Positions 52,072 through 61,500 of a stretch of 64,000 bases of DNA are shown here, piece by piece (within the stretch, counting starts at the first letter, position 1; every line of letters starts with the position of its first letter). Made by a program: the position numbers and the translations under genes. The notes beneath the pieces were generated by a model that did no database searches, was not told the DNA's origin, and worked only from the letters and a program-made list of their open reading frames with translations. This stretch comes from CAZIOH01 sp964540815 (GTDB lineage: Bacteria > Myxococcota_A > Polyangia > Fen-1088), in NCBI GenBank assembly GCA_964540815.1, contig CAZIOH010000016.1, forward strand, positions 1 through 64,000, read 5' to 3'.

Positions 52072-53616
52072 GTGTCTATAAGCAGGCGCATCAGACACAG
52101 GTTGGTCACCGTCATCTTGCTCGGGGTCATCACCTCGGCCCTGTCTCTCGTGGCGCTGGTCCGGGTGATCTCCTCGACCACCGGTCAGCGCGTCGAGCGC
52201 GGTCGCGCCGGGGTCGAGGCCGAGCTGAGCGCGCTCCTGGCGTCGCCGCCCAGCCCGCCCGGTCCGCCCCGGCGCGATTCTTTCCCACGGCCCGCGCTCG
52301 TCGGCCTGCGCGCGGGATGGGCTCCGCGGGGCGGGCCAGACGGGCCAGAGCGGACGGACGCGGAGGGATCCGGCGAGACGCCCGACGAATGGCAGGCGGC
52401 GATTCGAGCCGCGGTGGAGGAGGCCTCCCGGCCATCCCCATCCCGAGCTTCGCCGCGGGTGATACGGGAAGCTCAGCTTCCAGGCGGGGTCCTGGTCGTC
52501 GCGGCCGCGGCCGCGGCTGGGCCCGCAGCTCGGGGGATCGCCTGGGCGGCCTATCTGGTTCCTCCCCCCACCTGGCTCCGCACCTGGCAGATCATCGTGG
52601 TGGCGCTCACCCTCGCCACGGCCCTCCTGGTCACCAGCGCCGTGGCCGCGGTCATCACCGTGAAGCGCGGGGCCGCGGCCCTCAACCAGGCTCTGGATGG
52701 GCTCGCCACCGATCTCACCACCCCGGTCCCACGTCCGCGCTTGCGCGAGCTCAGCGACGTGGCCGATGGCATCGCCCGGTTGGCGCACCGCCTGACCCGG
52801 TCGCGCGAGCTGCAGGACGACATGGGGCGCGAGCTGGCGATGAAGGATCGGCTGGCGGCGCTGGGTCGGGTGGCGGCCGGGGTGGCCCACGAGGTTCGCA
52901 ATCCGCTCGCGTCCATCAAGCTGCGCCTCGATCTGGCGGTGAGCGGGGCGGGCCCCCGCCTTCCCCCGGTGGTGGTGGAGGCCATCGCCCACGCCTCGGG
53001 TGAGATCGCCCGCCTCGATCGTCTGGTGGCCGACCTGCTGGTGGTGGCGAGTCCGGGGATAGGCCCGCCCGTGTCGACCGAGATCGGCGCCCTGGTGCGG
53101 ACGCGGGTGGAAGCGCTCGCGCCCTGGACCGCCGTGCGCGGGGTCGCGGTCCAGGTCGAGGGCCAGGCCCTGGCCTCGGTGGATGTGGATGCTCTGGCGC
53201 GCGCGATCGACAACCTGGTGCGCAACGCCGTCGAGGCCTCGCCCCCGGATGGACGCGTGCACATCGCGGTGGGGCTCCGCGGCGACGCGGCCACCATCCG
53301 CGTGGAGGACCACGGCGCTGGCGTCCCGGCGGCACGGGTCCCCGAGCTCTTCGAGCCGTTCTTCACCACCAAGCCGAACGGCACCGGCCTCGGTCTCGCC
53401 ATCTGCCGCTCGATCGCCCGCGCACACGGCGGCGACGTCACCTTCACCCGCCGGCAGAACGACGCCACCACCTGCGTCGAGCTGACGGTGGCTCGCTGGT
53501 CGTCGGCGCGTGCTGGCGCCGCAGCCGCGGCCGCGGCCGCGGCCGGCCGCGAGGCGGCGGTGGTGGTCGACGGGTCGGGTGACGCGGCGTCGGGCTTCGG
53601 GACGCCCGCGGCATGA
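52072..53616 (+). CDS. NtrB/ZraS-type membrane sensor histidine kinase
   Basis: From the GTG at 52072 the protein has 514 residues: TM1 (about 8-30), a periplasmic domain of roughly 140 residues with Pro/Arg-rich low complexity, TM2 (about 175-197), a HAMP-like linker, then a HisKA domain with VAHEVRNPLASIK (His273). The ATPase domain has DNLVRNAVEA, VEDHGAGVP and FFTTKPNGTGLGLAI. This motif set is typical of kinases paired with sigma-54 activators. ATG at 52021 is an alternative start. It overlaps the response regulator by ATGA and diverges from the efflux operon. Confidence 0.88.
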   Translation: MSISRRIRHRLVTVILLGVITSALSLVALVRVISSTTGQRVERGRAGVEAELSALLASPPSPPGPPRRDSFPRPALVGLRAGWAPRGGPDGPERTDAEGSGETPDEWQAAIRAAVEEASRPSPSRASPRVIREAQLPGGVLVVAAAAAAGPAARGIAWAAYLVPPPTWLRTWQIIVVALTLATALLVTSAVAAVITVKRGAAALNQALDGLATDLTTPVPRPRLRELSDVADGIARLAHRLTRSRELQDDMGRELAMKDRLAALGRVAAGVAHEVRNPLASIKLRLDLAVSGAGPRLPPVVVEAIAHASGEIARLDRLVADLLVVASPGIGPPVSTEIGALVRTRVEALAPWTAVRGVAVQVEGQALASVDVDALARAIDNLVRNAVEASPPDGRVHIAVGLRGDAATIRVEDHGAGVPAARVPELFEPFFTTKPNGTGLGLAICRSIARAHGGDVTFTRRQNDATTCVELTVARWSSARAGAAAAAAAAAGREAAVVVDGSGDAASGFGTPAA

Positions 53617-55019
53617 CCGCCCCCGAGCCGGGCAGCGTCCTCATCGTCGAGGACGACGACGGGCTGCGCGAGGGCCTCGCCAGCGTGGTCCGCGCGCTCG
53701 GGCTCGAGGCCCTGCCCGCCGCCGGCCTGACCGAGGCCAGGGCCCTGATGCGCGCGCACGCCGTGGACTGCATGCTGCTCGACATCCGCCTGCGCGACGG
53801 TGACGGGCTCGACTACCTGCGAGAGGTCGGCGCGGGGCCGCATGCCGACCTGCCGGTCATCGTGGCCACGGCCTACGGCGACAGCGCGCGCACCATCCGG
53901 GCAATGCGGGATGGGGCCTTCGACTACGTGACCAAGCCCTTCGACCTGCCGAAGCTGCAGGCGGTGGTCGAGCGCGCGGTCAGGCACCACCGCCTCACCC
54001 GGACCTTGCCCGTCTCCCCGCCGCCGGCCTTGCCCGAGCGTGGTGGTCTGGTGGGGGCCAGCATGGCGATGCTCGGGATCTGGAAGCTCATCGGGCGTGC
54101 GGCCGCCTCGACCGCCCCCGTGCTCATCACCGGCGAGACCGGGACGGGAAAGGAGCTGGTCGCGCGCGCCATCCACGACTACTCCGAGCGCAGCGCCGAG
54201 CCGTTCGTCGCCGTGAACCTGGCGGCCTTGCCGCCCGCCCTCATCGAGAGCGAGCTCTTCGGTCACGAGAAGGGGGCCTTCACCGGCGCGGCCCAGCGCC
54301 ACCACGGGCGGTTCGAGCTGGCCGGGGCCGGGACGTTGTTCCTCGACGAGATCGGGGATCTGGAGCTGTCGCTGCAGACCAAGCTCTTGCGGGTCCTGCA
54401 GGACGGCGGGTTCGAGCGGGTCGGGGGGGGTGAGGCCTTGCAGAACCACGCGCGGATCCTGACCGCCACCAACAAGCCGGTGCGTCCGGACCGCGAGGCG
54501 CCCGGCGGCGAGTCGCCGGGCCCCCAGGGCAGCCTGCGCGAGGATCTGTACTACCGTCTATCGGTCATCGAGATCGACGTGCCACCGCTCCGCGCGCGCC
54601 GCAGCGACATCCCCCTGCTCGCGGCGCACGCGCTCCAGGTGACACCCGCCCGGGCGATCTCCGAGGAGGCGATGGCCCGGCTGCTCGCCTACCGCTGGCC
54701 GGGCAACGTGCGCGAGCTGTTTCACAGCGTGCAGCGGGCGGCGGTCCTGTGTGGGGGCGACATCATCGACGTCGACGACCTGTCCGAGGCGATCCGCAGC
54801 GCGGGGCAGCCGGGGCGCCCGGACGATCCCCTCGACGAGCTGCCGCTGCGCGAAGCCGTCGCGGCGCTCGAGCGCCGGCTGGTGGTCCAGGCCCTGCAGC
54901 GCGCGGGCGGAAATCGATCGGAGGCCGCGCGCCGGCTCGGCATCAGCCGGGCGCAGCTGTACGCCAAGCTCGACGAGTTCGGAATGGGTGGCCGCGCAGA
55001 CGGCGGCTCGAAGCCCTGA
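53613..55019 (+). CDS. NtrC-family sigma-54 response regulator
   Basis: The 468-residue regulator has a receiver domain (phospho-acceptor Asp57 in LLDIRLRDGDG, Lys in YVTKPFDLP). The AAA+ domain has Walker A GETGTGKE, the sigma-54 contact loop GAFTGA at 221-226 and Walker B LFLDEIGD. The C-terminal Fis-type helix-turn-helix reads ALQRAGGNRSEAARRLGISRAQLYAKL. All residues for phosphorylation and sigma-54 activation are present. Given the divergent sigma-54 promoter and palindrome, its likely target is the adjacent efflux operon. Two cysteine-free linkers and a short insert (PDREAPGGESPG) are minor oddities. Confidence 0.93.
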   Translation: MTAPEPGSVLIVEDDDGLREGLASVVRALGLEALPAAGLTEARALMRAHAVDCMLLDIRLRDGDGLDYLREVGAGPHADLPVIVATAYGDSARTIRAMRDGAFDYVTKPFDLPKLQAVVERAVRHHRLTRTLPVSPPPALPERGGLVGASMAMLGIWKLIGRAAASTAPVLITGETGTGKELVARAIHDYSERSAEPFVAVNLAALPPALIESELFGHEKGAFTGAAQRHHGRFELAGAGTLFLDEIGDLELSLQTKLLRVLQDGGFERVGGGEALQNHARILTATNKPVRPDREAPGGESPGPQGSLREDLYYRLSVIEIDVPPLRARRSDIPLLAAHALQVTPARAISEEAMARLLAYRWPGNVRELFHSVQRAAVLCGGDIIDVDDLSEAIRSAGQPGRPDDPLDELPLREAVAALERRLVVQALQRAGGNRSEAARRLGISRAQLYAKLDEFGMGGRADGGSKP

Positions 55020-55122
55020 CCGGCTCGGCCCCGGGCCCGGCGCGGACCCCGAATTTTCGAGCGACGAGGCGCGCGCCCGGCACCTCGCAGCACCGCCGCC
55101 TGGTGTAGGGTGGCACGCCAGC

Positions 55123-57639
55123 ATGTGCCGATTCCTCGCCAGAGCTTCCTCGATTCCCCGCGTGCGTGGGTCGCGCGCGATCCGGTGCGCGCTCCTCGTC
55201 GGGAGCTGCCTCGGCTCGGCCGCGGTGGCCGCCCCCGCCCCCGCCGCCCCAGCCCCCGGCCCGCTGCCAGGCGCATCCCCCCCTCCAATCCGTGCTGCCG
55301 CTCCCGCTGCCGACGCGGCGCCGGTCTCCGCCCCCGTCACCCCCCAAGGCGGACCGCCCGCGGTGCCGCTCTTCCGCGATCCCCGGGCCGCCGTGGATCA
55401 GCGGGTGGGCGATCTCCTGATGCGCATGACCTTGCCCGAGAAGGTGGCCCAGCTTCAGTCGGTGAACTGGGAGCACACCCGCCTCTACGATGACAGGACC
55501 CGGCTCTTCTCGCCCGAGCGGGCCAGGGCCCTCATCGCCCTCGGCATCGGCCACGTGACCCGCCCCGGTGACGCCCACGACGCCCGTGGGGCCGCCGAGC
55601 TCGCCAACGCGATCCAGCGCTTCCTGGTCACCGAGACCCGCCTCGGGATTCCGGCCATCCTGCACGAAGAGGCGCTCCACGGCTTCGTCGGGCCGAGCGC
55701 CACCAGCTTCCCTCAGGCCATCGCGCTCGGCGCCACCTTCGATCCCGCGCTGGTCGAGCGGGTCTTCACCGCCACCGCCCGGCAGATGCGCGGTCGCGGG
55801 GCGACGCAGGCGCTCGCCCCGGTGGTCGACGTCGCCCGCGACGCCCGCTGGGGCCGGATCGAGGAGACCTACGGCGAAGATCCCTTCCTGGCGGCGCGCA
55901 TGGGCGTGGCCGCGATCCAGGGCCTGCAGGGCCGCCGCTCCTCCGATGACACGCCCATCGGCGCCGAGCACGTCCTCGCCACCGCCAAGCACTTCGTCGG
56001 GCACGGCACCCCCGAGGCTGGGCGGAACACGGCCCCCGGGAACTTCTCGCCGCGGGTCCTGCGCGAGGTCTTCTTGCCGCCCTTCGAGGCCGTGGTGCGC
56101 GAGGCCCGGGTTGGCAGCGTCATGGCCAGCTACAACGAGGTCGACGCGATCCCCATGCACGTGAACCGCGACCTGCTGATGAACGTCTTGCGCTGGGAAT
56201 GGGGCTGGAAGGGGCTGGTGGTGTCCGACTACTTCGGGATCGCGGAGCTCGAGCGCCGCCACCACGTCGCGGCGGATCTGCGCGAGGCCGGCCGGCGCGC
56301 CCTGCTGGCCGGAGTGGATCTCGAGCTGCCCGAGGCCGAAGGCTTCGCGCACCTCGCCGAGGACGTCGCGTCCGGGATGCTGTCGGCGTCGGCGATCGAC
56401 GTGGCGGTCGGGCGGGTCCTGCGCGCCAAGTTCTTGCTCGGGCTGTTCGAGTCGCCCTACGTGACCGTCGCCTCCGGTCCCGACCAGCTCGGGGCCGAGA
56501 CCGCCGCCGACCGGGCCCTCGCCCGGCGTGCCGCCGAGGAGGCCATCGTCCTCCTGAAGAACGAGGGTCGGGTGCTGCCGCTCGATCTCCGTCGCATCCG
56601 CACCCTGGCGGTCGTCGGCCCGAACGCGGCGGTCTGTCGCCTCGGGGGCTACAGCGGGACCCCGCTGCACAAGGTGAGCGTCGCCGACGGCATTCGCGCC
56701 CGCCTGGCGGGAGCTCCCATCAAGGTGCTGGTCGCCGAGGGGTGCGGGCTGACCCAGGGCGGTCGCGGCTGGCGCGACGATCTGGTCGTTCCGGCGGATG
56801 CGGCGGTCGACGCCCGCCTCATCGCCGAGGCCACGCAGGCGGCACGGGCCGCGGACGCCGTGGTGCTGGTGCTCGGGCTCAACGAGCAGCTGTCGCGCGA
56901 GGGCTGGGCAGACACCCACCGCGGCGATCGCTTCGATCTCGAGCTGCCGGGGCGACAGATGGATCTGGCGCGGGCGGTGCTCGGCCGTCACGACAAGCCG
57001 GTGGTGGTGCTGCTGCTCGGCGGCGGTCCGGTGACCATCTCCGAGCTCGCCGCGACGGCGCCCGCCATCCTCGAGGGCTTCTACCTCGGCCAGGAGACTG
57101 GCACCGCGGTGGCCGGGATCCTCTTCGGGGACGTGAGCCCGGGCGGGAAGCTCCCGATCACCTTGCCGCGGCACACCGGCACCGTTCCGATGTACGCCGC
57201 CTACAAGCCTTCGGCGCGCCGGGCTTACCTCTTCGAGGAGCCCGGGCCCGAGTGGCCCTTCGGGCACGGGCTCTCGTACACCACCTTCCAGTACAGCGAC
57301 GTGAAGGCCTCCCCCGATCGCTTTCAGACCGACGGGCACACCACCATCTCGGCGACCGTCACCAACACGGGCCCCGTGGCCGGGGACGAGGTCGTGCAGC
57401 TCTACGTGCACGATCTCGTCTCGTCCGTGACGCGACCGGTGCAGGAGCTGAAGGGGTTCAAGCGGGTCCACCTGCAGCCGGGAGAGGCGGCCCACCTCGA
57501 TTTTGCCCTCGGACCGGCGGAGCTGGCCTTCTACGACATCGAGATGCACCGGACGGTCGAGCCCGGCAGGTTCGAGGTCATGGTGGGGGGCAGCAGCGTC
57601 GGCGCGCCGCAGGCCAAGCTCGACGTGGTTCCGCGCTGA
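55123..57639 (+). CDS. Secreted glycoside hydrolase family 3 enzyme
   Basis: The 838-residue product has a signal peptide (CALLVGSCLGSAAVAAPA) and a Pro/Ala linker to about residue 80. A GH3 N-terminal barrel then has the nucleophile Asp369 in VVSDYFGI, KHFVGHGTPEAGRN upstream and EETYGEDPFL. The alpha/beta sandwich domain has VVGPNAAVCRLGGYSG and LPGRQMDLARAVL. The C-terminal fibronectin-like domain has GLSYTTFQYSDV and VQLYVHDLVSSVTRPVQELKGF. The family includes beta-glucosidases and beta-xylosidases; the exact sugar cannot be read. It probably acts outside the inner membrane on plant-type oligosaccharides, with the esterase that follows. Confidence 0.9.
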   Translation: MCRFLARASSIPRVRGSRAIRCALLVGSCLGSAAVAAPAPAAPAPGPLPGASPPPIRAAAPAADAAPVSAPVTPQGGPPAVPLFRDPRAAVDQRVGDLLMRMTLPEKVAQLQSVNWEHTRLYDDRTRLFSPERARALIALGIGHVTRPGDAHDARGAAELANAIQRFLVTETRLGIPAILHEEALHGFVGPSATSFPQAIALGATFDPALVERVFTATARQMRGRGATQALAPVVDVARDARWGRIEETYGEDPFLAARMGVAAIQGLQGRRSSDDTPIGAEHVLATAKHFVGHGTPEAGRNTAPGNFSPRVLREVFLPPFEAVVREARVGSVMASYNEVDAIPMHVNRDLLMNVLRWEWGWKGLVVSDYFGIAELERRHHVAADLREAGRRALLAGVDLELPEAEGFAHLAEDVASGMLSASAIDVAVGRVLRAKFLLGLFESPYVTVASGPDQLGAETAADRALARRAAEEAIVLLKNEGRVLPLDLRRIRTLAVVGPNAAVCRLGGYSGTPLHKVSVADGIRARLAGAPIKVLVAEGCGLTQGGRGWRDDLVVPADAAVDARLIAEATQAARAADAVVLVLGLNEQLSREGWADTHRGDRFDLELPGRQMDLARAVLGRHDKPVVVLLLGGGPVTISELAATAPAILEGFYLGQETGTAVAGILFGDVSPGGKLPITLPRHTGTVPMYAAYKPSARRAYLFEEPGPEWPFGHGLSYTTFQYSDVKASPDRFQTDGHTTISATVTNTGPVAGDEVVQLYVHDLVSSVTRPVQELKGFKRVHLQPGEAAHLDFALGPAELAFYDIEMHRTVEPGRFEVMVGGSSVGAPQAKLDVVPR

Positions 57640-57823
57640 TCGCGCCCGCCGAATGCGCCCGCCGCTCGCCGGCCCTTCGCGGCCGCGGCCGCTGCCGCGG
57701 CAGCCGGGCGCGATGCGCGCGCCCCACGAAAGGGTGGTGCCGGGACCGCCGGGGTAACTTTCGGGTCTTGGCCCACCCTTGGCCCTCTCTCGGCCCCGCA
57801 AGGCACCAGAAGGAGACAACCCG

Positions 57824-59251
57824 ATGAGGAATTGCTGGCGACGTCAGGTCTCGACCCTGGTGTTCTCATTGACGTCGGCGCTCGGTGCGCTGTGGCCTGG
57901 CGTTTCGAAGGCCGACTACGTCGGCAACAAGTACACGGATCCGACGACCGGACAGGTCCTCGAATACAACGTGTACGTTCCCGCCGGTTACGACCAGACC
58001 AAGAAGTACCCGCTCATGGTCTTCCTGCATGCCGCCAACACCAACCAGATCCCCCCGCCGCGGACCCTCGCGAGCGACGGGGTCGGGTGGACGGGCACCT
58101 TCCTCAAGTCCCCTTACCTGGCCACCGACCCGTCGTTCTTCATGATCCCCATCTCGCAGACCAACATGAGCGGCTGGGGCGAGGCGACGCAGCCCATCTC
58201 GACGCCGGAGAAGTTCGAGGGGGAACTGACCATCAAGGTCCTGAAGTCCGACGTCATGACCAAGTACAACATCGATCCCAACCGCCTCTACATCACCGGG
58301 CCCTCGATGGGCGGCCGCGGGACCTGGGACATCTTGCGCCGGTACCCGACCCTCTTCGCGGCTGCAGCTCCCGCGGCGGCACCGGCCTCACCGGACGACG
58401 CCGCCCTCTTCCTGAACCAGAACATCTGGGCCATCTGTGGCGAGGTCGATCCCATCGTGCAGGGGGAGCGGGACGCCGTCGATGCCATCCGCAAGCTCGG
58501 CGGAAACCCGATCTACACCGAGCTCGCGGGCCACGGGCACGACAGCTGGCGGTGGGTCTACCCGGATCCGCAGTTCGTGCCGTGGATCTACGCGCAGCGG
58601 CTGGGGATCCCCTGGTGGACCGTCAGCAAGCCGCCGGTGGCACCCTTCACGGGCGGCACCCCGGTGGCGACCCTGACGGCAAACCAGCCGGTCACCATGC
58701 CGCCGGCCAACCTGCCGACCAGCTTCGGGGGCGCCCCCGGCACTGCTGGCGGAGGAGCCGGAGCGCCCGGGAGTGGCAGCGGCGGGGCGGCGGTGCCCTC
58801 GGGCACCGGCGGCAAGCCGGGTGGGGGAGCTGGTGGCGCCGTCGGTGCCGTCGGCACCGGGAGCTCCAGCAATGTCGGCACCGGCGGAGGCACCTCCGGG
58901 ACGACACCGGCTGGCACCGGGGGCGAGGTGCTGGCCGGCACGGGCGGGGCGGCTCCGACTCCATCGTCGTCGTCCGGGGGCGCGCCGGGCGCACCGGGCG
59001 CACCCGGATCGACGGCTCCGGGTGCGGCGGCGACCGGTGGCTCGGGGGTCGCGACGGCGGGCACCGGTGGGGGTGCGGCCTCGGGCCCGAACCAGAGCGG
59101 CAGCGGCTCGAGCAGCGGCGGCGGCTGCAGCTACGGTGGACGAGCGACCCGTGCGGGCGGGCTCGGCCTGCTGGCCGGGCTGGCTTTGCTGGCCTCGCGG
59201 CGTCGCCGCGGACACGAGCGCCGTCGTCAAAGCGAGCCGTCAAACCCCTGA
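57824..59251 (+). CDS. Secreted alpha/beta-hydrolase esterase with C-terminal anchor
   Basis: The 475-residue protein has a signal peptide (to about residue 30) and a hydrolase domain resembling PHB-depolymerase/feruloyl-esterase-type enzymes: LEYNVYVPAGYD, PLMVFLHAAN, nucleophile Ser161 in GPSMGGRG, likely acid Asp209 (CGEVDP) and His239 (GHGHDSW). A Gly/Thr/Ala-rich linker of about 150 residues follows. The end, GGGCSYGG plus a hydrophobic helix (GLGLLAGLALLA) and RRRRG, looks like a MYXO-CTERM sorting tail. The ATG has AGGAGA upstream. It may remove ester side groups from hemicellulose. Confidence 0.83.
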   Translation: MRNCWRRQVSTLVFSLTSALGALWPGVSKADYVGNKYTDPTTGQVLEYNVYVPAGYDQTKKYPLMVFLHAANTNQIPPPRTLASDGVGWTGTFLKSPYLATDPSFFMIPISQTNMSGWGEATQPISTPEKFEGELTIKVLKSDVMTKYNIDPNRLYITGPSMGGRGTWDILRRYPTLFAAAAPAAAPASPDDAALFLNQNIWAICGEVDPIVQGERDAVDAIRKLGGNPIYTELAGHGHDSWRWVYPDPQFVPWIYAQRLGIPWWTVSKPPVAPFTGGTPVATLTANQPVTMPPANLPTSFGGAPGTAGGGAGAPGSGSGGAAVPSGTGGKPGGGAGGAVGAVGTGSSSNVGTGGGTSGTTPAGTGGEVLAGTGGAAPTPSSSSGGAPGAPGAPGSTAPGAAATGGSGVATAGTGGGAASGPNQSGSGSSSGGGCSYGGRATRAGGLGLLAGLALLASRRRRGHERRRQSEPSNP

Positions 59252-59307
59252 TCGCGATCGCGATCGCGGCCGTGGTCGTGGCCGTGGTCGAACCCGTGAT
59301 CGTGGCC

Positions 59308-59324
59308 GTGCACGTTCCGTGCAC
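59308..59324. terminator. Short hairpin between convergent genes
   Basis: GTGCACG, a 3-nt TTC loop and CGTGCAC form a 7-bp stem between the convergent esterase and deaminase genes. A GC-rich second inverted stretch (CGCCCCCGCGGGCG) follows. No T-run is present, so terminator function is tentative. The same gap has overlapping GCGATCGC palindromes just after the esterase stop. Confidence 0.35.
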
Positions 59325-59418
59325 GTGGGGAACGCCCCCGCGGGCGTGATCGACCTGGTTCAAGAGCTCCGAAGACCCGACCGCTGATTCCGACTTGCTC
59401 CGCGTCGCGGCTCGTGGC

Positions 59419-60036
59419 TCACGTCGACCGTGGGCCACCGTAGATGGCGCCGCCGGTGCGCTGGTAGGCGCGCAGGACCTCGGCGGCCTCGTCGCGACGC
59501 ACGGCCAGTGTCACGGCGATCCCGCGCCGCTCGAGGACCGCGGCCCACCCGTCGGGCTTCGGTCCCTCGTCGAACCCGATGGCCTCGGCGTCTTCGGTGG
59601 TCGCGCCGCACACGAGGCGGGTGACCCCTGCCCAGACCAGGGCCCCGAAGCACTGACAGCACGGCTCGGTGCTCGTGACCAGCGTCAGCGGCAAGGTGCC
59701 GGGCAGCGCGCGTCGTCCGGCCGCCTTCTCGGCGCGCATGAGCGCCACGATCTCGCCGTGCGCGATGGAAAAACCGCTGGAGAGCACGCAGTTGACCCCG
59801 ACCGCCAGCAGGCGATCCTCGTGAAAGACCGCGGCGCCGAAGGGACTGCCCCCGGTGTCCACGTTGCGGCGGGCGAGCCCGATGGCGAGCTTCATCCGGG
59901 CATCGTCCGAATCGAGCGGGCCCGCCGCGGCGGCCAGCTCGTCCGCCCAGGTCGGAACATCGATGGTCAATGTCGATGTCCGCGCGTCGTCGGTCGCGGG
60001 TTGGGCCCGATCTCGTATCTCCAGAATTTCGCTCAC
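59419..60036 (-). CDS. Nucleoside/nucleobase deaminase (CDA family)
   Basis: The 205-residue enzyme has the zinc deaminase motifs HGE (His93, Glu95) and PCCQC (Cys126, Cys129), with SPFGAAV before and a WAGVTRLVCG segment after. This set fits the guanine/cytosine deaminase and tRNA adenosine deaminase group. The length and the DAEAIGFDEGPKP loop fit guanine deaminase-like proteins better than TadA, whose helical C-terminus is missing. Substrate is not certain. It diverges from the Mpo1-like gene. Confidence 0.82.
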   Translation of the reverse strand: MSEILEIRDRAQPATDDARTSTLTIDVPTWADELAAAAGPLDSDDARMKLAIGLARRNVDTGGSPFGAAVFHEDRLLAVGVNCVLSSGFSIAHGEIVALMRAEKAAGRRALPGTLPLTLVTSTEPCCQCFGALVWAGVTRLVCGATTEDAEAIGFDEGPKPDGWAAVLERRGIAVTLAVRRDEAAEVLRAYQRTGGAIYGGPRST

Positions 60037-60228
60037 CGGGCAACCTTACCCCCGCCCGGGGCGGGGCCGCCAGCGGGGCCATGTGAGCCCACCATGTCCA
60101 CCACCTCGACTGCGCGAGGCCGTGCGGCGGCCGGGAATGTGTGGGATTATGGCCGGCAGGTTCGCTGTCCAAGTTCGACGCTCGCCCGCGGCTCCCAACG
60201 CGCGCGGGCAGAAGGGGAGGTCGCTTCG

Positions 60229-60540
60229 ATGTCGCTGCTCAGCACCCGCACCTGGGACGAATGGATTCGGCTCTACGGACAGAGCCACCAGCACCCCGTG
60301 AACCGCGTCTGTCACACCATCGGGATCCCCGCGATTGCGGGTTCCATTTTGCTCGGCCTCGGGGCCGCCCTCGGCCTGCACCGCCTGCTCCCGGTCGCCA
60401 TCGGGCTCTTCGTGGCGGGATGGATCTTCCAGTTCGTTGGCCACGCCTTCGAGGGCAAGCCGCCCGAATTTCTCAAGGACTGGCGCTTCGTCTTCGTGGG
60501 CCTGCGGTGGTGGCTGGCGAAGGTCCGCGGCAGGGCCTGA
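60229..60540 (+). CDS. Mpo1-like (DUF962) membrane protein
   Basis: This 103-residue protein fits the YGL010w/Mpo1 (DUF962) family: WIRLYGQSHQHPVNRVCHTIGIP at the N-terminus, two hydrophobic helices, and FVGHAFEGKPPEFLKD. The conserved histidines (SHQHP, CHTIG, GHAFEG) match the Fe(II) site of Mpo1, a dioxygenase that shortens 2-hydroxy fatty acids in yeast. A bacterial role in lipid turnover is inferred. The ATG has GGGGAGG upstream. The GNAT gene starts 8 bp downstream. Confidence 0.83.
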   Translation: MSLLSTRTWDEWIRLYGQSHQHPVNRVCHTIGIPAIAGSILLGLGAALGLHRLLPVAIGLFVAGWIFQFVGHAFEGKPPEFLKDWRFVFVGLRWWLAKVRGRA

Positions 60541-60548
60541 GCCTGCGC

Positions 60549-61415
60549 ATGGGTCCGGCACCGGGTGGGCTCATCGTTCGCCGCGCGGAGAGATCCGACT
60601 ACCCCACCTTCGTGCGGCTGTTCCCCGAGCTGCAGGTGGATGATCCCGTACCCGAGCGGGTGGTGTGGGAGGTGGGGCTCGCGCCTTGGACCTGGATCGC
60701 CGAGGTGGCCGGCGGACGCCCTGGGGGCGCCTCGGCGCTTGGCTACCTCTATTGCCAGGAGTATCAGGACACCGGCTATGTGCGCCACGTGGTGGTGGAC
60801 CCCCAGGCTCGTCGCGCCGGCGTGGGACGGGCGCTCATGCGGTTCGTGGGCGATGCGCTGCGCGAGGCCGGAAGGCGCCGCTGGTGTCTCAACGTCAAGC
60901 CGGGGAACCTGGCGGCCCTCGGGCTCTACGAGAGCCTCGGCCTCGAGGTGGCCTACCCGGCGGTCGTGCTGCGGCTGCCGTGGGCGGCCATGGCGGCGCT
61001 CGGCGCCCCGTCCGCTGCGGACGGCCTCGTGGTGCGGCTCCTCACACCTGAGCGCTTCGCGCTGGTCGAAGGGGGCTTCGCGTTGCCGAGGGGACAGCTC
61101 GAGGCGGCGGCGCGCCAGGGCCGGCTGCTCGTCGAGGCGATCTCGGAGCCGGTCGACCACCAGGCCCCGGTCGGGTTTGCGTCCTTCGATCTGAGCTCCC
61201 CGAGCTTCCCCAGGGCGTTCCCTTTTCGGCTCCGAGATGGGCGGGTCCTCGCGTCCCTGTTGCAGGCGTTGAAGGCCCACGCGCTTCCCGGCTTCGACCA
61301 CGTCCAGCTGGTGCTCGAGCTCGTGAATTCGGACGAGCGCGCGGCCGTCGATCGGCTCATGACCGCCGGGGCGACCGTGCGCGACGAGGTGTTGCACCTC
61401 GCAGGCCGACCGTGA
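60549..61415 (+). CDS. GNAT acetyltransferase with C-terminal extension
   Basis: The N-terminal half of this 288-residue protein is a GNAT domain with the acetyl-CoA motif RHVVVDPQARRAGVGRALM and the late LNVKPGNLAALGLYESLGLE strand pattern. Residues about 125-288 form a second part with ERFALVEGGFALP and LASLLQALKAHALPGF that may be a degenerate second GNAT fold. The substrate is unknown. It is probably co-transcribed with the Mpo1-like gene. Confidence 0.8.
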   Translation: MGPAPGGLIVRRAERSDYPTFVRLFPELQVDDPVPERVVWEVGLAPWTWIAEVAGGRPGGASALGYLYCQEYQDTGYVRHVVVDPQARRAGVGRALMRFVGDALREAGRRRWCLNVKPGNLAALGLYESLGLEVAYPAVVLRLPWAAMAALGAPSAADGLVVRLLTPERFALVEGGFALPRGQLEAAARQGRLLVEAISEPVDHQAPVGFASFDLSSPSFPRAFPFRLRDGRVLASLLQALKAHALPGFDHVQLVLELVNSDERAAVDRLMTAGATVRDEVLHLAGRP

Positions 61416-61500
61416 TCCCGGGTTGACACTCGCGTGCGCGGGCGCGCGCGTGCGTGCGTGCACGGCGGTAACCTTCTTCGCGGGGGACCGTATCGTGGGT

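Noticed and set aside
54943..57819. 958-codon minus-strand frame opposite the GH3 gene
   Set aside because: Antisense shadow of a gene with clear GH3 catalytic motifs.
61423..61500. TTGACA as a -35 box before the DUF1223 gene
   Set aside because: No acceptable -10 hexamer at the right spacing; the following DNA is alternating GC/GT.
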